Below, one piece after another: positions 1 through 7,593 of a DNA stretch of 18,299 nucleotides (position 1 is the stretch's first letter; each line of letters starts with the position of its first letter). The translations under genes were made by a program, and so were the position numbers. Location: contig JADHWK010000044.1 in assembly GCA_016783505.1 (NCBI GenBank), positions 1 to 18,299 on the forward strand, in the 5' to 3' direction. Under the pieces are notes generated by a model. That model was not told the DNA's origin, ran no database searches, and was given only the letters and a program-made list of their open reading frames with translations. The DNA is from Candidatus Zhuqueibacterota bacterium. Its GTDB lineage: Bacteria > BS750m-G25.

Positions 1-2
1 AG

Positions 3-659
3 GGAGATATTGCCAGACTTCCCGATATTGTTCGGCTGGCCAAGCAATACGGAGCCCAAATTATGGTAGACGATGCCCACGCCATCGGTGTTCTGGGCCG
101 GAATGGGGATGGCACTGCCTCTCATTTCAACCTTAACAATGATGTGGACCTGGTGATGGGGACATTCAGTAAGTCATTGGCCGCCATCGGGGGGTTCATC
201 GCCTCATCGGAACCGGTCATCCACTACTTGAAGCACTTTTCCCGGGCGTTGATATTCAGTGCCTCACCCCCACCGGCTTCGGTTGCTACTGTAATCGCCG
301 CCCTGGATATCATCATAAACGAACCCGAACGAAGGGAGAGGCTGTGGGCAAATACGGAACGGATGCGCCGGGGGCTGAAGGGCCTGGGCTTTAACACAGG
401 GAATTCAGAGACACCCATCATTCCGGTGATCATCGGGGATGATCTTTTGGTCTTTAAGATGTGCAGGATGCTTCAGGATGAGGGGGTGTTCGTCAACCCG
501 GTGGTCTCCCCGGCCGTTCCCCCTAAGGAAACGCTGATCCGCATTAGCTTGATGTCCACCCATACCTTTGACCAGATTGATACTGCTCTGGAAAAGATGG
601 AAAAGGTAGGAAAGAAACTAAAGGTTATTCATTACCAAAAGCAAGGGAGGATGAAATGA
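3..659 (+). CDS. PLP-dependent acyl-CoA:amino-acid C-acyltransferase (AONS/KBL/SPT family), 5' truncated
   Basis: The reading frame is open from base 3, so the gene starts before the window and about 219 C-terminal residues are visible, roughly half of the usual ~400. Seen: VDDAHAIGVLG (the Asp/His stretch that holds the PLP ring) and GTFSKSLAAIGGF, whose lysine at bases 171-173 should form the Schiff base. These are hallmarks of the alpha-oxoamine synthase family, which condenses an acyl-CoA with glycine, serine or alanine and releases CO2. Members include 8-amino-7-oxononanoate synthase, 2-amino-3-ketobutyrate CoA ligase and serine palmitoyltransferase; the visible half does not separate them. 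The stop overlaps the next start (ATGA), so the two genes are translationally coupled. No biotin genes are in view and all near neighbours are envelope genes, so a lipid role such as a sphingoid-base synthase is plausible, but this is inference. Confidence 0.88.
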   Translation, partial: GDIARLPDIVRLAKQYGAQIMVDDAHAIGVLGRNGDGTASHFNLNNDVDLVMGTFSKSLAAIGGFIASSEPVIHYLKHFSRALIFSASPPPASVATVIAALDIIINEPERRERLWANTERMRRGLKGLGFNTGNSETPIIPVIIGDDLLVFKMCRMLQDEGVFVNPVVSPAVPPKETLIRISLMSTHTFDQIDTALEKMEKVGKKLKVIHYQKQGRMK

Positions 660-1396
660 GCAGAATAGCTGTTTGTACGGTGATCTTTTCCCTGTTGATC
701 ACTGCCGCGCCAGTGGCCCAGGAATTAACAGCCCTGGAAATCCTGAAAAAGGCCGATGCCGTCGCCAACGAGCCTGAAGATCAGGACATTAAATTGAAGA
801 TGATCCTGATAGACAAAGATGGTCTGGAAAAGGAAAGGGAGATGATCATGCTCCAGAAGGGGACTCAAAAGCGGAGGGTTAAGTTTCTTTCTCCAGCGGA
901 TGTCAAAGGGCTGGCTTTTCTGGGGTTGCCTGATGACGTCATGTACCTGTATCTTCCTGCGTTCAAGAAGGTAAGACGGATTGCCTCCCATGTCAAAAAT
1001 ACCAGCTTTGCGGGGACGGATTTTACCTACGATGACATGGGCTCCATCAATTTTGCCGACGATTACGACCCAATACTCCTGGAAAAATCTGAGGACTTCT
1101 ACGTGCTCAGATTGACCCCCAAAGCGGGGGTGAAAAAGGATTATGGCTGGCTCAAAATGTGGGTTGGGGGGGATAACTTTTATCCGGTAAAAATCGAATT
1201 TTACGATAAGGACGAGAAGCTGTGGAAGGTAATGGAGCGCAAAAGAATAGAAAAAATAGATGGCCATTGGACAGCCAGGGAAGTGGTCATGAGGGATCTT
1301 AAAAAAAGGCACCGAACGGAAATGGTCATACAGGAGGTAAAATTTGACACCGGATTGAAAGATGAATTGTTTACCCAAAGGTATCTAAAGCGGTAA
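656..1396 (+). CDS. LolA-like outer membrane lipoprotein-sorting protein
   Basis: 246 residues. An N-terminal hydrophobic segment (residues about 3-21, ending APVAQE) looks like a cleavable signal peptide, so the product is probably periplasmic. The body carries the pattern I associate with the 'outer membrane lipoprotein-sorting protein' family with a LolA-like fold: a QKGTQKRRVKFLSPADVKGL stretch, then YLYLPAFKKVRRI, then DFTYDDMG. Relatives usually sit beside DUF1302-like barrels and RND/MMPL transporters and are thought to handle hydrophobic cargo; the true cargo is unknown. The start overlaps the previous stop by ATGA and has an upstream GGGAGG ribosome-binding site. Length fits the family. 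Family assignment is from recalled motifs; exact cargo cannot be read from sequence. Confidence 0.82.
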   Translation: MSRIAVCTVIFSLLITAAPVAQELTALEILKKADAVANEPEDQDIKLKMILIDKDGLEKEREMIMLQKGTQKRRVKFLSPADVKGLAFLGLPDDVMYLYLPAFKKVRRIASHVKNTSFAGTDFTYDDMGSINFADDYDPILLEKSEDFYVLRLTPKAGVKKDYGWLKMWVGGDNFYPVKIEFYDKDEKLWKVMERKRIEKIDGHWTAREVVMRDLKKRHRTEMVIQEVKFDTGLKDELFTQRYLKR

Positions 1397-1469
1397 CCGA
1401 ATCATATTTGATCTAATCAAAAAGTTATTTTGACGAGCGGTACATTCCAAAAATGAGGTCTAAGATTCA

Positions 1470-1679
1470 GTGGGGTGGACTATGAAGTGGACAATATTTA
1501 CCATTGGTGTCATCATTTTTTTAGTTGGGTCAATAATTGCTTTATGGAGGGGAAGGATAAGAACATTTCTTATTAACGTTTTTGACCTACCCGAACACAT
1601 GGTGATAAATTCTGGCACTATTTTAGCAGCCCTGGGTTTGGCAATGGTGGGGTTTAGTTTATTGGACCTATTTTTCTAA
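1470..1679 (+). CDS. small two-helix membrane protein, unknown function
   Basis: I do not recognise this protein. It has 69 residues from GTG at 1470, or 65 from ATG at 1482. The second start follows a GGGGTGG stretch and may be the true one. Two hydrophobic segments (about residues 6-25 and 47-68) flank a short basic and polar loop (WRGRIRTF then NVFDLPEH), so it is probably an inner-membrane hairpin. It lies 73 bp after the LolA-like gene and 12 bp before the PorV/PorQ-like gene, in the same direction, so it is likely part of the same transcript. Coding potential is supported by the uninterrupted hydrophobic pattern and tight spacing, not by homology. Confidence 0.6.
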   Translation: MGWTMKWTIFTIGVIIFLVGSIIALWRGRIRTFLINVFDLPEHMVINSGTILAALGLAMVGFSLLDLFF

Positions 1680-1691
1680 AGATCTTGCCAA

Positions 1692-2789
1692 GTGAAAAAT
1701 TTATTGTCCACTCTCCTGTTTACTATTTTTTTCGTTTTCAAAGTTAGTTTTGCGGAAGATTTTCCCATTAAGGACCGGTTTTACCGGGGCCACGACATTG
1801 GGGCCAGAGCGGCGGCAATGGGAGGGGCGTTTGTAGCCCTAGCCAATGATGCATCAGGGATTTATTGGAATCCTGCCGGATTATCAAACCTTAACAGGGA
1901 TTTTTTAAATATATCTTACCATTTCCTTCCCCAACAAAGGCCCAGTTGGACAGCATTGGTCAAACCTTCCCGGTTAATCAGGAGTAAGCAATTTATTTTT
2001 ATAGGGGTGGCTTCTAAAGATGGGGGTTTTGCCTGGCGGCCCCTCGCTAACGTAAATGAGAAGAATTCCTATCTTCAAGAAACCAATGTGCAGGGGGATG
2101 TCATTGAAAAGTGGACTGATGTTGAATATGGACTAAACGAATTCACCCTTAGTTTAGTGGAACTGCGGGGATCGGTCTCTATTGGCTTGAACATAAAATA
2201 TCTGGACGGTTCATTGGCTTTTGCCAGAAAATGGAAACTCAATGATAGCTGGCAGGAGCCGTATGCCAATATAGACCACGGTCGCGGTTTCAGCGGCGAT
2301 TTTGGCTTTTTGATTATGGGAGATCACTTAAATATAGGTTTGTCAGTATCCGACCTGCTGTCAAGGATTTACTGGGCAGATTATCCCACCCAAAGTTTAG
2401 AAACTAATGCCGCTCTGGGATTAGCCTTAAAATTAAGAGAACTGACCTTAGCTGGTGACATTGAAGGTAGAATAAAAGAAAGGAGCGATTTTTTTTACCA
2501 TTTGGGATTTGAAAAAAGATTTATTAAAAAAAACCGTCGAACGCAGCAAGGGTATCCACGGCGCAGCTCGGAAAGCATCTGGTCAAGAATAAAATCCGGG
2601 TCTTTTTTCTTCAGGGGTGGGGTTACTGGTAAACCCCAGAAGTCATCGGAACCGGGTGTCTTCAGCATCGGTTCAGGATATTTTTATCAAAACTACGGTC
2701 TGGACATAGCTGTTTTAAATGAGGACATCATGAAATTTGGGGATACTAACAGCAGTTTATTCCAACTTTCTGTGGTCTCTACATTTTAA
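1692..2789 (+). CDS. PorV/PorQ-type (UPF0164) outer membrane protein
   Basis: 365 residues from a GTG start. A signal peptide (residues about 1-21, ending VSFA before EDFP) is followed by the hallmark GARAAAMGGAFVALANDASG and the nearby YWNPAGLSN. This N-terminal signature is typical of PorV/PorQ and UPF0164 barrels, related to the FadL fold. The rest alternates polar and hydrophobic residues like beta strands and ends in a hydrophobic strand with a terminal phenylalanine (LFQLSVVSTF), as expected for BAM-dependent insertion. A basic stretch around residues 275-300 (KKNRRTQQGYPRRSSES) is probably an extended loop. In FCB bacteria PorV works with type IX secretion, but no other type IX genes are seen here, so a lipid or small-molecule role is equally possible. 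The stop directly abuts the next start. Confidence 0.85.
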   Translation: MKNLLSTLLFTIFFVFKVSFAEDFPIKDRFYRGHDIGARAAAMGGAFVALANDASGIYWNPAGLSNLNRDFLNISYHFLPQQRPSWTALVKPSRLIRSKQFIFIGVASKDGGFAWRPLANVNEKNSYLQETNVQGDVIEKWTDVEYGLNEFTLSLVELRGSVSIGLNIKYLDGSLAFARKWKLNDSWQEPYANIDHGRGFSGDFGFLIMGDHLNIGLSVSDLLSRIYWADYPTQSLETNAALGLALKLRELTLAGDIEGRIKERSDFFYHLGFEKRFIKKNRRTQQGYPRRSSESIWSRIKSGSFFFRGGVTGKPQKSSEPGVFSIGSGYFYQNYGLDIAVLNEDIMKFGDTNSSLFQLSVVSTF

Positions 2790-3761
2790 ATGGGAGGGAG
2801 AAGAAACATAAGGGTCGGCTTGGCACTGAGCAGCGGTGCCGCAAGGGGTTTAGCCCACATTGGGGTCATAAAAGAGCTGGTTGCCAATGATGTCCCCATA
2901 GATTATGTGGCAGGCACCAGCGGGGGTGCGTTCATCGGGGCCTTATTTTGTGCCGGAATGGGAATTGATGAAATAGGGGAAATTGCCCGCAATAGTGATT
3001 GGAAACTGGTGGCGAGGATGTTTGTCCCTGCTTTCTCCCGCTCTGGATTTGTTCGCGGAAAGCGGATAAAAGAATTTCTGCGCACCCTGGTGGGCGACAT
3101 AAACATCAACGACCTGGAGATTCCCTTCGCCGCTGTCGCCACCTCATTAGAAACCGGTGAGGAGATCGTCATAGATAAAGGGTCGTTAATAGAAGCGGTC
3201 AGGGCCAGTATTGCCACCCCCATCATATTCACGCCGGTGTCTGCCTGGGGTCGTTTATTGATGGACGGGGGATTAGTGAACCCCCTTCCCATTAGTGTGG
3301 TAAAGAAAATGGGTGCAGATGTGGTTATTGCGGTAAAGGTTTTCCCGACAGCAACACAGCGGGTCAGGAGGCTGGGTGTTAAAAGTGCCAAAAAAAGGGT
3401 TCTTCAAAAGAAAATTTTGAGTTCTACTGTCCTGAATAATTATTTGGCCAGGTATTTAAAAAACGAAGTGGAAAAAAGCGGCGAATTTCCGGGGACCCGT
3501 ATATTATCCTTTGAAAAAAATGTCAAATTATCCCCAGGCATGATTAATATTTTGATGCAGACCTTTTCCATCGTTGAAAACCAAATCTATTCCTTGAGAA
3601 TACATCACGAAAAACCGGATGTCCTTTTAGAACCTCAAATAGATTCCACAGGCTATTTAGAATTTTTTAGAGCAGGGACGATTATTAATGCTGGTGAAAA
3701 AGCCGCTTCTGGATCCATGCCGGTGATTAAACAAATAATCAAAAATCTTAATAATTCCTAA
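2790..3761 (+). CDS. patatin-like phospholipase, RssA-like
   Basis: 323 residues. Seen: the oxyanion-loop motif LSSGAARGLAHIGV (residues 13-26), the nucleophile elbow GTSGG with Ser44, and MDGGLVNPLP with Asp159, giving the Ser-Asp dyad of patatin acyl hydrolases. The SGAARG form is that of RssA-like proteins rather than the plant GGGxRG form. There is no signal peptide, so it is probably cytoplasmic or on the inner membrane face, where it would cleave acyl esters from phospholipids. ATG follows the previous TAA with no gap and without a clear upstream ribosome-binding site, so translation probably depends on coupling to the PorV/PorQ-like gene. The C-terminal third (after about residue 200) is lysine-rich and unassigned. 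Its place beside lipid and outer-membrane genes fits membrane remodelling. Confidence 0.9.
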   Translation: MGGRRNIRVGLALSSGAARGLAHIGVIKELVANDVPIDYVAGTSGGAFIGALFCAGMGIDEIGEIARNSDWKLVARMFVPAFSRSGFVRGKRIKEFLRTLVGDININDLEIPFAAVATSLETGEEIVIDKGSLIEAVRASIATPIIFTPVSAWGRLLMDGGLVNPLPISVVKKMGADVVIAVKVFPTATQRVRRLGVKSAKKRVLQKKILSSTVLNNYLARYLKNEVEKSGEFPGTRILSFEKNVKLSPGMINILMQTFSIVENQIYSLRIHHEKPDVLLEPQIDSTGYLEFFRAGTIINAGEKAASGSMPVIKQIIKNLNNS

Positions 3762-3775
3762 GGTGCTACAAACTA

Positions 3776-4780
3776 ATGGGCCATCTTAAAAAGATGTTCT
3801 ATTTTTCATATGTACTGATCAGTCTGCTGGTTTTGATAGGCATCTTTTTATTTACGACCAGGGGGGAAACCTGGACAGGCATTTTCAAGTTCGATTTAGT
3901 ATATTTGCCGCCAATCCTGTTGGCTGTTCTTTTAAAATGGATGTTTGACGGTCTGAGTCTAAAGGTATTGGTTGATAACGCTTCTCAAGTAAAAATAGGG
4001 ATATTAGAAGCGACTACCATGCGGCTGAAGAGCTATTTTGTGTATGCTGTGGTTCCCATCGTCTTTAGTGCCGCTTATTTTCAGATATATCTTTTGGCTA
4101 AGGAAAAAATGTCGCCCGGATACGGGGCTGGCATTACCGCCCTGAGGGCAACCCTGCCGATTTGTCTTTTTGCCATCATCCTGCCCATCGCTTTGGGGTT
4201 GGGATATGATCCGGTGGGGGCGGGCCTGTTCCAACGATTTTTGCAGTTGGCCACCTTTCCCGTAATAGCTGCTTTATTCCTTCTATCCATAGGCTTATTT
4301 TTCCCCCAGCTAGTGAAGGGGATGTTCGCCGTAATCATATCCGGATTACAGAAGATCAGGGTGCTGTCCCGCTTCCTGTCGCTGGAGCCTTTGCAGCGGG
4401 TCTTTAAAGAGATTTCGGATGAATTAACGCATACATTACTTCTATTCTTTAGAGAAAAGAAAATTATCATCATGGCATCCGCCTTGTTTCTCCTAATATC
4501 CCTCGCCTTTGACTTAGCCATTCCCATCCTTGTATTGGGAGGCTTTGGTTGCCATCCGCCCTTAGGAAAATCGGTGTTGATCCAGTTGTATCTTAAACCC
4601 ATTCTCTATTTTGCGCCCACTCCGGGGGCGAGCGGCATCAGTGAATTGGGCTATGCGGGTTTCTTCGGCATATTTGCCCCGGCGTATCTGGTGGGCCTTT
4701 CCGTTCTTCTGTGGAGATTTGCCTCCGCCTTTCTTGGGGTCATAACTGGTGGAGTATTACTTCTAAATTCATTCAAATGA
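3776..4780 (+). CDS. UPF0104 / lysylphosphatidylglycerol-synthase-TM-like flippase domain protein
   Basis: 334 residues with about seven or eight hydrophobic segments (for example residues 9-27, 42-58, 80-100, 125-147, 158-185, 232-256 and two near the C-terminus). The motif PTPGASGISELGYAGFFG near residue 280 matches the conserved PxPGGxGxxE region of the UPF0104 family, the transmembrane part shared with MprF-type lysyl-PG flippases. No aminoacyl-transferase domain follows, so it is a stand-alone membrane domain. Relatives are thought to flip or bind lipids; the substrate here is not known. It lies 14 bp after the patatin gene and 49 bp before the DUF1302-like gene, in the same direction. 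Family assignment is fairly secure, function is not. Confidence 0.82.
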   Translation: MGHLKKMFYFSYVLISLLVLIGIFLFTTRGETWTGIFKFDLVYLPPILLAVLLKWMFDGLSLKVLVDNASQVKIGILEATTMRLKSYFVYAVVPIVFSAAYFQIYLLAKEKMSPGYGAGITALRATLPICLFAIILPIALGLGYDPVGAGLFQRFLQLATFPVIAALFLLSIGLFFPQLVKGMFAVIISGLQKIRVLSRFLSLEPLQRVFKEISDELTHTLLLFFREKKIIIMASALFLLISLAFDLAIPILVLGGFGCHPPLGKSVLIQLYLKPILYFAPTPGASGISELGYAGFFGIFAPAYLVGLSVLLWRFASAFLGVITGGVLLLNSFK

Positions 4781-4829
4781 AAAGTGGAATGATATTTTTT
4801 GACCTAAGCAAAGAAAGGAGGGTTCCCTG

Positions 4830-6185
4830 ATGAGGAAAGCATCATTATTGACTGTGGCTTTAATTATGCTGATCTCCGGTAGTCTTTCTTCGGTAAAGGC
4901 ACAGTTAAACATCGGCGGCTACGTGAAGACGGACAACAGATTTCGTCTACAAGAAGATTATCGGTTCACCTGGAATGAGAATCGGCTGAATCTCAAAGGG
5001 GAGCTGTCGCCCTCCGGGGAAACACATTTTTATAGTGAAATTTGGTTAAGGGGCCTTGGTTTTCCTACGCCCTTGGAGGGGGCCGATTTGCAGCGTCGTG
5101 ATAAAAGTCTGGTAGCTCCATGGAGCCTGGAACTGCGGGAGGCTTACCTTGACCTTTATGGTTTTTTGACTGACGATTTGGATGTGCGTATCGGCCGTCA
5201 GCGCATCGCCTGGGGCACGGCAGATAAGCTTAATCCCACCGATAACCTCAATCCCGATGACCTGGAGGATATCTTTGATTTCGGGGCAAAACTGGGCGTC
5301 AATGCTCTGAAGGCCACCTACTATCTGGGCGGCCTTACCCTGACAGGCGTTTACATCCCCATTTTTACGCCGGCAACCCTTCCACCGCCGGACTGGGCCT
5401 CGGCATTAGCACCCCCAACAGAACTACCCCAGGGAATGATTTTGGGAAAGGTGACCGATACCATAGCCTTGCCTGAAGACAAACCTGTCAAATCATCCAT
5501 GGTGGGCCTCAAACTAGAAACCAGTCTATTCAATTACGACTTTTCTTTGAGCTATTTTAACGGCAGGGATGACTTACCTTTAGCCACTGCAATTACAATT
5601 AATCCCGTGGATACCTTGGGTACTGTCGATGTCGCCACTGAACTATGTTATCCTTCAATGAAGGTGATCGGCTTGGATATGGCGGGGGCAGTCGGCAAAA
5701 TAGGGGTCTGGGCGGAAGGGGCGCTCTTTATTCCCGAAGAGGTGGAACTGGCTACGACAATACCCACCCCCCTGGGAATGGCTACCCAAAAATCCATTGC
5801 TCTGGACGATGAGCCTTACCTTAAATTTGTGATGGGTGGGGATTACACGTTTAAAAATGGCTTCTACATTAACGCCCAATACCTGCACGGTTTCATCCAC
5901 GAACGGGGAAAGGATCAATTGGAGGATTATTTTGCCTTCGGTGTGGAAAAGAAATTCCTGAATGATAAGTTGAAAGTTGTTCCTTTTGGTGGTGCCATTG
6001 AAGTGGCAGACTGGGGAGATCTGGAAAATAATTATGCCTTCATTGGCGCCCCTGAGATTGACTATTACCCTTCGGATGCCGTCGAATTGACGGTAGGGGC
6101 TTATTTGATTGACGGAAAGGGGAGCGCATTCGGGAAGGTTAAGGATAACGATGAGGTTTTCATAAAGGTAAAATTCAGTTTCTGA
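4830..6185 (+). CDS. DUF1302-like outer membrane beta-barrel protein
   Basis: 451 residues with a strong ribosome-binding site (AAAGGAGG) and a clear signal peptide (residues 1-24, SVKA before QLNIGG). The best diagnostic is RIGRQRIAWGTADKLNPTD followed by NLNPDDLED, around residues 120-148. It resembles the GxQxxxWG...NPxD signature of DUF1302 proteins and related alginate-export-like porins. The rest is rich in alternating beta-strand patterns and ends EVFIKVKFSF, with a terminal Phe as in BAM substrates. A proline-rich segment near residues 178-200 (TLPPPDWASALAPPTELP) is probably an extracellular loop or plug. In other bacteria DUF1302 genes travel with LolA-like proteins and RND/MMPL transporters, and this window has that mix. 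A role as the outer-membrane end of a lipid or hydrophobic-compound route is inference. Confidence 0.8.
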   Translation: MRKASLLTVALIMLISGSLSSVKAQLNIGGYVKTDNRFRLQEDYRFTWNENRLNLKGELSPSGETHFYSEIWLRGLGFPTPLEGADLQRRDKSLVAPWSLELREAYLDLYGFLTDDLDVRIGRQRIAWGTADKLNPTDNLNPDDLEDIFDFGAKLGVNALKATYYLGGLTLTGVYIPIFTPATLPPPDWASALAPPTELPQGMILGKVTDTIALPEDKPVKSSMVGLKLETSLFNYDFSLSYFNGRDDLPLATAITINPVDTLGTVDVATELCYPSMKVIGLDMAGAVGKIGVWAEGALFIPEEVELATTIPTPLGMATQKSIALDDEPYLKFVMGGDYTFKNGFYINAQYLHGFIHERGKDQLEDYFAFGVEKKFLNDKLKVVPFGGAIEVADWGDLENNYAFIGAPEIDYYPSDAVELTVGAYLIDGKGSAFGKVKDNDEVFIKVKFSF

Positions 6186-6211
6186 TTAAGAATAAATAAC
6201 CAAAATTTCTT

Positions 6212-7018
6212 ATGATAAAACCATACATAAAACCTTATACCTGGACTATCATTCTATTTTTAGTATTAAATTTCTGTGTTCAAGGAGTCACCATGGCCCA
6301 GTCCGATGTCTGGCGGGAGGGTGAGGAGCTCGTCTATAAAGTCAAGTGGTCCTTCATCCGCCTGGGCACATTGCGTCTTAGGGTTGCGGATAAACTTCAA
6401 ATCGGGGGAGGGGATGCTTACCGGGTAATATTGAATATTGACTCCAATCCATTACTGTTCTTTTTAAATGTCCACAATTCTTATGAAAGCGTCATTGACG
6501 AAGAATTTTTCCCCCATTATTTCCTCGCCGACGAAATCATAAAGGGGGTGAAGGTTAAAACTGAATACCGGTTTGACTATGATCAGCAGATAATTTTTAC
6601 CAAGGAAATAAGAGGGGGGAAGAGCACGGAACCAACCATCGGCGAGATACCCCTATTAGAGAAGATACAGGACAGCATGTCCCTTGTCTACTTTGCCCGA
6701 GGGAATGTTTATCAAAAGAAAACAATTAGAATTCCAGTCATGGTGGAGACGAAGATAGAGTATGTAGATATTGTCTTTAAAAACAAAAGGAGGATGCTGG
6801 AGATTGATGCCACTGCCCGTCCGGTTGAGGTGGTTGGGCTGGAGGGGGAGACAGACCTTAAAGGCATTGCTGGCTTCACCGGTGAGTTTCAGGGATGGTT
6901 CAGCACCGATGGCCGGGCGGTGCCCTTGCGGGCTAAAATGAAGGTTTCTTACGGAAACGTAATCGTTGAGCTCGAAAAATGGGATAAATGGGAAAATCAA
7001 GGGTATGTTGCACCATAG
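6212..7018 (+). CDS. DUF3108 domain-containing periplasmic protein
   Basis: 268 residues with an N-terminal hydrophobic segment (residues about 10-29) ending VTMA before QSDVW, a plausible signal peptidase site. The mature part begins WREGEELVYKVKWSFIRLGT, the characteristic start of DUF3108, followed by beta-rich sequence including HNSYESVIDEEFFPHYF. The domain is of unknown function and usually periplasmic. The ATG at 6212 has no good ribosome-binding site, while AAGGAG sits upstream of the in-frame ATG at 6293; starting there would lose the signal peptide, so I keep 6212. The last third of the gene (from base 6731) and 56 bp beyond its stop are duplicated at 9178-9529. The gene probably stood directly upstream of the CDP-alcohol phosphatidyltransferase before the AT-rich island arrived. 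Confidence 0.82.
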   Translation: MIKPYIKPYTWTIILFLVLNFCVQGVTMAQSDVWREGEELVYKVKWSFIRLGTLRLRVADKLQIGGGDAYRVILNIDSNPLLFFLNVHNSYESVIDEEFFPHYFLADEIIKGVKVKTEYRFDYDQQIIFTKEIRGGKSTEPTIGEIPLLEKIQDSMSLVYFARGNVYQKKTIRIPVMVETKIEYVDIVFKNKRRMLEIDATARPVEVVGLEGETDLKGIAGFTGEFQGWFSTDGRAVPLRAKMKVSYGNVIVELEKWDKWENQGYVAP

Positions 7019-7074
7019 AAAAAATGAAAGAATTCAAGTTTTTGGTTTGACAGAGGTATAAAAAATAGACTATT
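6731..7074 (+). repeat. direct repeat copy A: 3' end of DUF3108 gene plus downstream flank
   Basis: This segment recurs at 9178-9529 in the same orientation. By hand, the 264 coding bases from KIEY to the final proline match at 232 positions (88%) with no gaps. Upstream the match weakens and needs a 6-base gap. Downstream it runs past the stop to the shared ATAGACTATT. The two copies bound the AT-rich island. Confidence 0.93.
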
Positions 7075-7076
7075 AA
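7047..7076 (+). promoter_or_regulatory. possible sigma-70-type promoter at left edge of the AT-rich island
   Basis: TTGACA at 7047-7052, an 18-base spacer, then TATTAA at 7071-7076. The matching place in repeat copy B reads TTGGTA, so the -35 box exists only in copy A. It would drive the island genes. Prediction by eye only. Confidence 0.35.
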
Positions 7077-7203
7077 TGAGACTGTCTATAAATACTGTGC
7101 TTAGGTTCTCTGGAATTTTTATCTGGATTTTTATAGGAATTCTTTATTACAGGTTGTCATTAGTTGATGTTTTTTCTCCCCTAGTTTTTTTCTTCTTTTT
7201 CAA

Positions 7204-7503
7204 ATGGATCAAAAAAAAGAAAAGGGAAAAGAGTCTTATCGTAAATATTATGAACGCAATAGGGATAAGATTCTTGCAAGGCAGCGGAAATATTACTGGG
7301 AAAACAGGGAACGCAGACTACAAATACTTAGAAATTATAGGGAACGAAATAAGGAGAAGATAAGGACAAATCAACGCCTTAGATATCAAAAAAATAAAGA
7401 TTATTGGGTAAGATATAGGCGTGAACATATAGAATATTCCCGTGAATATCACAACAAATACTATCAGAAGAACAGGAAAAGGATTTTGCAGATAAAAGCG
7501 TAA
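7204..7503 (+). CDS. small highly basic protein with 15-residue repeats
   Basis: 99 residues, extremely rich in Arg, Lys, Tyr, Asn and Glu and almost free of small or hydrophobic residues. Four consecutive 15-residue units are visible: RKYYERNRDKILARQ, RKYYWENRERRLQIL, RNYRERNKEKIRTNQ and RLRYQKNKDYWVRYR. A later, less regular unit ends KYYQKNRKRILQIKA. The pattern predicts a long charged helix. Similar YYxxNRxxxxxxR repeats occur in phage, giant-virus and mobile-element proteins, as I recall; function unknown. ATG 7204 is the only start after an in-frame stop at 7165 and lacks a Shine-Dalgarno site; a pyrimidine tract precedes it. It lies 90 bp before the radical SAM gene. A different frame at 7076-7363 overlaps it, but the regular repeat favours this frame. 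Confidence 0.6.
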   Translation: MDQKKEKGKESYRKYYERNRDKILARQRKYYWENRERRLQILRNYRERNKEKIRTNQRLRYQKNKDYWVRYRREHIEYSREYHNKYYQKNRKRILQIKA

Positions 7504-7593
7504 ATCTAAGGCGGTATAGACTAATTTCTCTTTTTTTTAATCATTAAAGTTTGTTGCAGTTTTGGGATAAATATAAAATAAGGAAATAAAGAT

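Noticed and set aside
725-1378. A 217-codon open frame on the minus strand
   Set aside because: It is the antisense shadow of the LolA-like gene, whose signal peptide and motifs are clear on the plus strand.
1407-1421. TTTGAT-CTA-ATCAAA inverted repeat in the gap before the 69-residue gene
   Set aside because: A short AT-rich palindrome expected by chance, with no partner copy and no nearby promoter.
6281-6295. AAGGAG followed by ATG as the true start of the DUF3108 gene
   Set aside because: That start would remove the signal peptide, which this family carries; the match is probably coincidental.
7076-7363. A 95-codon open frame with a hydrophobic start at the left of the island
   Set aside because: Its ATG lies inside the predicted -10 box, it has no ribosome-binding site, and its second half overlaps the regular 15-residue repeats of the frame beginning at 7204.
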